From contig JAJBTS010000135.1 of the NCBI GenBank assembly GCA_020860885.1, forward strand, positions 1 to 16,666: a stretch of 16,666 bases of DNA, given 5' to 3'. The position numbers were made by a program, and so were the translations under genes. The notes below the pieces were generated by a model. The model did not search any database and was not told where the DNA came from. It worked only from the letters and a program-made list of their open reading frames with translations. Source of the DNA: Bacteroidales bacterium. Lineage in GTDB: Bacteria > Bacteroidota > Bacteroidia > Bacteroidales > Azobacteroidaceae. This document shows, one piece after another, positions 14,874-16,666 of this stretch (the first letter of the stretch is position 1; each line of letters begins with the position of its first letter).

Positions 14874-16666
14874 TCACTCACAGATACAATATTCAAATTC
14901 CGCTATTACCGGAAAATGGTTGGAAGGAAAATGAAGGAGGAAACGTTCAGGATTTTTGTTGTACTGCATAAACTCATAAGTCGGCACATTCATCTCAGTG
15001 TCCCAAAAGTAACAGGTAGACACCACTCCGTGACGTACGGTAGTAAATTGCTGTGAAGTAAATATATGATCCGTATCCGCAGGATCAACAAAATCTATTC
15101 TAAAGTCATTCACAGTCCGGCCATAAGGAAATTGCCCCAGACCTAGCGGACCTGTTTCAAAATAATACCTTCCCTCATAATTATATTTGTACCGGATAGG
15201 AGAATTTTGGTAACTATCCTGTAATAAACACGAATTATCCAGATAGGCACTGTTTGTTTCATTAAAAGGGAAGCTACCGGTTACCACAACCGGTTCAAGA
15301 GAGACTATCTCGCTTATTTTATCCTGAAGAAAAAAGGAAGCCTCCAAGTATTGCCCCTCCAGGGTACTCTTGTATAAATGGGCATTGAACACGTAGAAAG
15401 AATAAGAAGTAGCTATTTCAGTAAGTTTTACCCAGAAACATATCCCTGAAGACCCGGGTAAATTGAATGAACTACTGGTATTAACCTTGAATTTATTTTT
15501 CTTATAAAGAATAGGTACCGTCAGGTCGGTAAAAACAAAAGTATAATCTGATAGATCATTCCTTAAATTATGTACCCGGGAAGGATTCATTTCCTGAAGC
15601 CCTATAACATCCGCATTGTGCAACTGAAGTATTTTATTGATCACCGGAAAACGGAATCGCCAGGTATATCCGTCCGATCCTGCATCCGAAGCCACATTAT
15701 AAGAGGATACAACCATTCTACCTTCCGGATCGCTCTGTGGCTGTCCCCCTTTAAACTGCAGCTTTGCCAGTACCGGATAATGATCGGATATATGACGAGT
15801 CGACTCCCCTTCAAAATATACATCGGTTATTATAAAATGCTGAAGAGCCTTGAATCCATCTCCGATAAGTACATGATCTATGCGTGAGCCGTCGACATGC
15901 CATTTTTGAAATTGATTGGGCGTACTACTTGCATGATATAAAAGAGATAAACCTTCTTCATAATAAGTATCTCTTAGCGGACTGGGTACGTTAGGATTCC
16001 GATTGGCTAACATTTTATATCCGTCAAGATCTTCCCATATATTATAATCGCCGATGAGTATAACGTTTGTGTTGCCTTCATCGACGGCCAGCTCATTTAT
16101 TTTATCTATCAATCTTTGAGCTACTTTAACGTGCTGCTTATCGGTAGCGTGTGTATTAAAAACAAAGAAATCAACATTCGTTTTCCGATCCTTGAGTTTT
16201 GCCCAGGTACACATATGAGATTGACTTTTATCCGTTTCTCCGAATGTAAGCCCGGGTTTACCATCGGGTGTAAACCAAAAACTCCCACTATCTACAGCCT
16301 GATAATGATCTTTTTTGAAATAAATCGGATTATATCCTCCGTAACAAAATTCCCGTTCCGCATCCTGGGCAATAGGGTGTGATTCACTTCCTAAAACGAG
16401 ATCGTATTTTCCGGAATCCACTAATCGTCTGTTTATGCTATCCAACTGGGTTAACGTATTGTATGTTTGACATGTAATTTTACCCTTACTCATTCGGATC
16501 ATATCACGGACTTCCTGCAATCCCACAACATCAAAATCATAAAAATTAATAAGATCACACACGGCTGCTCCTCGTTTATACCAGCCATCCGGGTGATTGA
16601 TTATATCTTCTTCTATGGGCGCCATAAAAACAACATTAAAGGTGCCGACTTTTAATTCCTGGGCAT
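14874..16666 (-). CDS. Exported protein with two tandem endonuclease/exonuclease/phosphatase (EEP) domains, 5' end outside the window
   Basis: The frame stays open to the window edge and reads AQELKVGTFNVVF before the Met codon at 16625, so that Met is internal and the true start is missing; AQE suggests a signal-peptide end. Numbering from that Met, domain 1 (upstream Asn to about 293) has the full EEP set: Asn of TFNVV, Glu38 (GLQEV), His159 (FNTHATD), Asp193 and Asn195 (GDYN), Asp250 (RIDHVLIG), Asp281-His282 (SDHYPV). This predicts a metal-dependent phosphodiesterase, nuclease or phosphatase acting outside the cytoplasm; substrate unknown. Domain 2 (about 303-583) keeps Asn310 (SYNVAS), Glu345 (GLQEM), His416 (FNAHL) and Asp519 (TDHIFTS). 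However, GDxN has become GSFPFN (Ser451) and SDH has become SNH (Asn569), so it looks inactive. A tail-fibre-like gene follows after 41 bp. Confidence 0.88.
   Translation of the reverse strand, partial: AQELKVGTFNVVFMAPIEEDIINHPDGWYKRGAAVCDLINFYDFDVVGLQEVRDMIRMSKGKITCQTYNTLTQLDSINRRLVDSGKYDLVLGSESHPIAQDAEREFCYGGYNPIYFKKDHYQAVDSGSFWFTPDGKPGLTFGETDKSQSHMCTWAKLKDRKTNVDFFVFNTHATDKQHVKVAQRLIDKINELAVDEGNTNVILIGDYNIWEDLDGYKMLANRNPNVPSPLRDTYYEEGLSLLYHASSTPNQFQKWHVDGSRIDHVLIGDGFKALQHFIITDVYFEGESTRHISDHYPVLAKLQFKGGQPQSDPEGRMVVSSYNVASDAGSDGYTWRFRFPVINKILQLHNADVIGLQEMNPSRVHNLRNDLSDYTFVFTDLTVPILYKKNKFKVNTSSSFNLPGSSGICFWVKLTEIATSYSFYVFNAHLYKSTLEGQYLEASFFLQDKISEIVSLEPVVVTGSFPFNETNSAYLDNSCLLQDSYQNSPIRYKYNYEGRYYFETGPLGLGQFPYGRTVNDFRIDFVDPADTDHIFTSQQFTTVRHGVVSTCYFWDTEMNVPTYEFMQYNKNPERFLLHFPSNHFPVIAEFEYCICE

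Noticed and set aside
16623..16625. Met at 16625 as the true start of the EEP gene
   Set aside because: The frame continues upstream with AQELKVGTFNVVF, which contains the conserved first-strand Asn of EEP domains, so the gene is cut by the window edge.
1..16666. tRNA, rRNA or known riboswitch
   Set aside because: I saw no cloverleaf-type segments, rRNA-like stretches or riboswitch cores in the gene-free gaps. This was by eye only; a covariance-model scan would be decisive.
13738..16666. Prophage fragment
   Set aside because: The tail-fibre-like and EEP proteins look exported and no capsid, tail, lysis or integrase gene is present in the window.

Overview
The window looks like chromosomal DNA from a member of Bacteroidota, probably order Bacteroidales. 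Three things point there. Several genes have a TAnnTTTG-type -7 promoter box ahead of them, and most lack a Shine-Dalgarno sequence. The gene set is typical: meso-diaminopimelate dehydrogenase, a short FtsB/DivIC-like protein, SDR-type threonine dehydrogenase beside kbl, and a secreted GIGTTSP-type surface protein. The intergenic palindromes built on CCCCTAAAGGGG also fit. I cannot name the genus. Apart from the repeats and the far right end, this is mostly ordinary housekeeping sequence.

Layout. Positions 1-1187 (+) hold a DUF418 membrane protein gene that appears broken by an in-frame TGA inside its conserved N-terminal motif. Positions 1189-5686 (-) are a compact gene run, transcribed ddh > lgt > fprA-type flavodiiron protein > cinA > a small DUF6582-like protein, with spacings of 1 bp, 12 bp, a 4-bp overlap, and 49 bp. 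A MATE transporter (5842-7194, -) is divergent from a plus-strand operon (7272-8723) of an FtsB/DivIC-like protein, a four-helix membrane protein and a SpoU/TrmH RNA methyltransferase. That operon runs tail-to-tail into mutL (8716-10530, -), with an 8-bp overlap of the 3' ends.

Positions 10531-10862 are a repeat-dense non-coding segment. Then come tdh (10863-11816) and kbl (11916-13112), both minus strand with kbl first. Together they form a two-step threonine degradation pathway: threonine to 2-amino-3-ketobutyrate, then to glycine plus acetyl-CoA. A good promoter lies just ahead of kbl. Positions 13113-13737 contain no gene but are highly structured: a heptanucleotide array, then a 23-bp-period array with units in both orientations, then a strong intrinsic terminator. 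The window ends with two minus-strand genes for exported proteins: a phage-tail-fibre-like surface protein and a tandem endonuclease/exonuclease/phosphatase (EEP) protein that is cut by the window edge.

Most interesting points: the bidirectional 23-bp minisatellite; the EEP protein with one intact and one catalytically degenerate domain next to a tail-fibre-like protein; the composite repeat between mutL and tdh; and the nonsense lesion in DUF418. I found no convincing new defence system, CRISPR array, prophage or insertion sequence. Three gene starts are moved downstream of the longest reading frame: mutL to GTG 10530, kbl to ATG 13112, and the RNA methyltransferase to ATG 7926.
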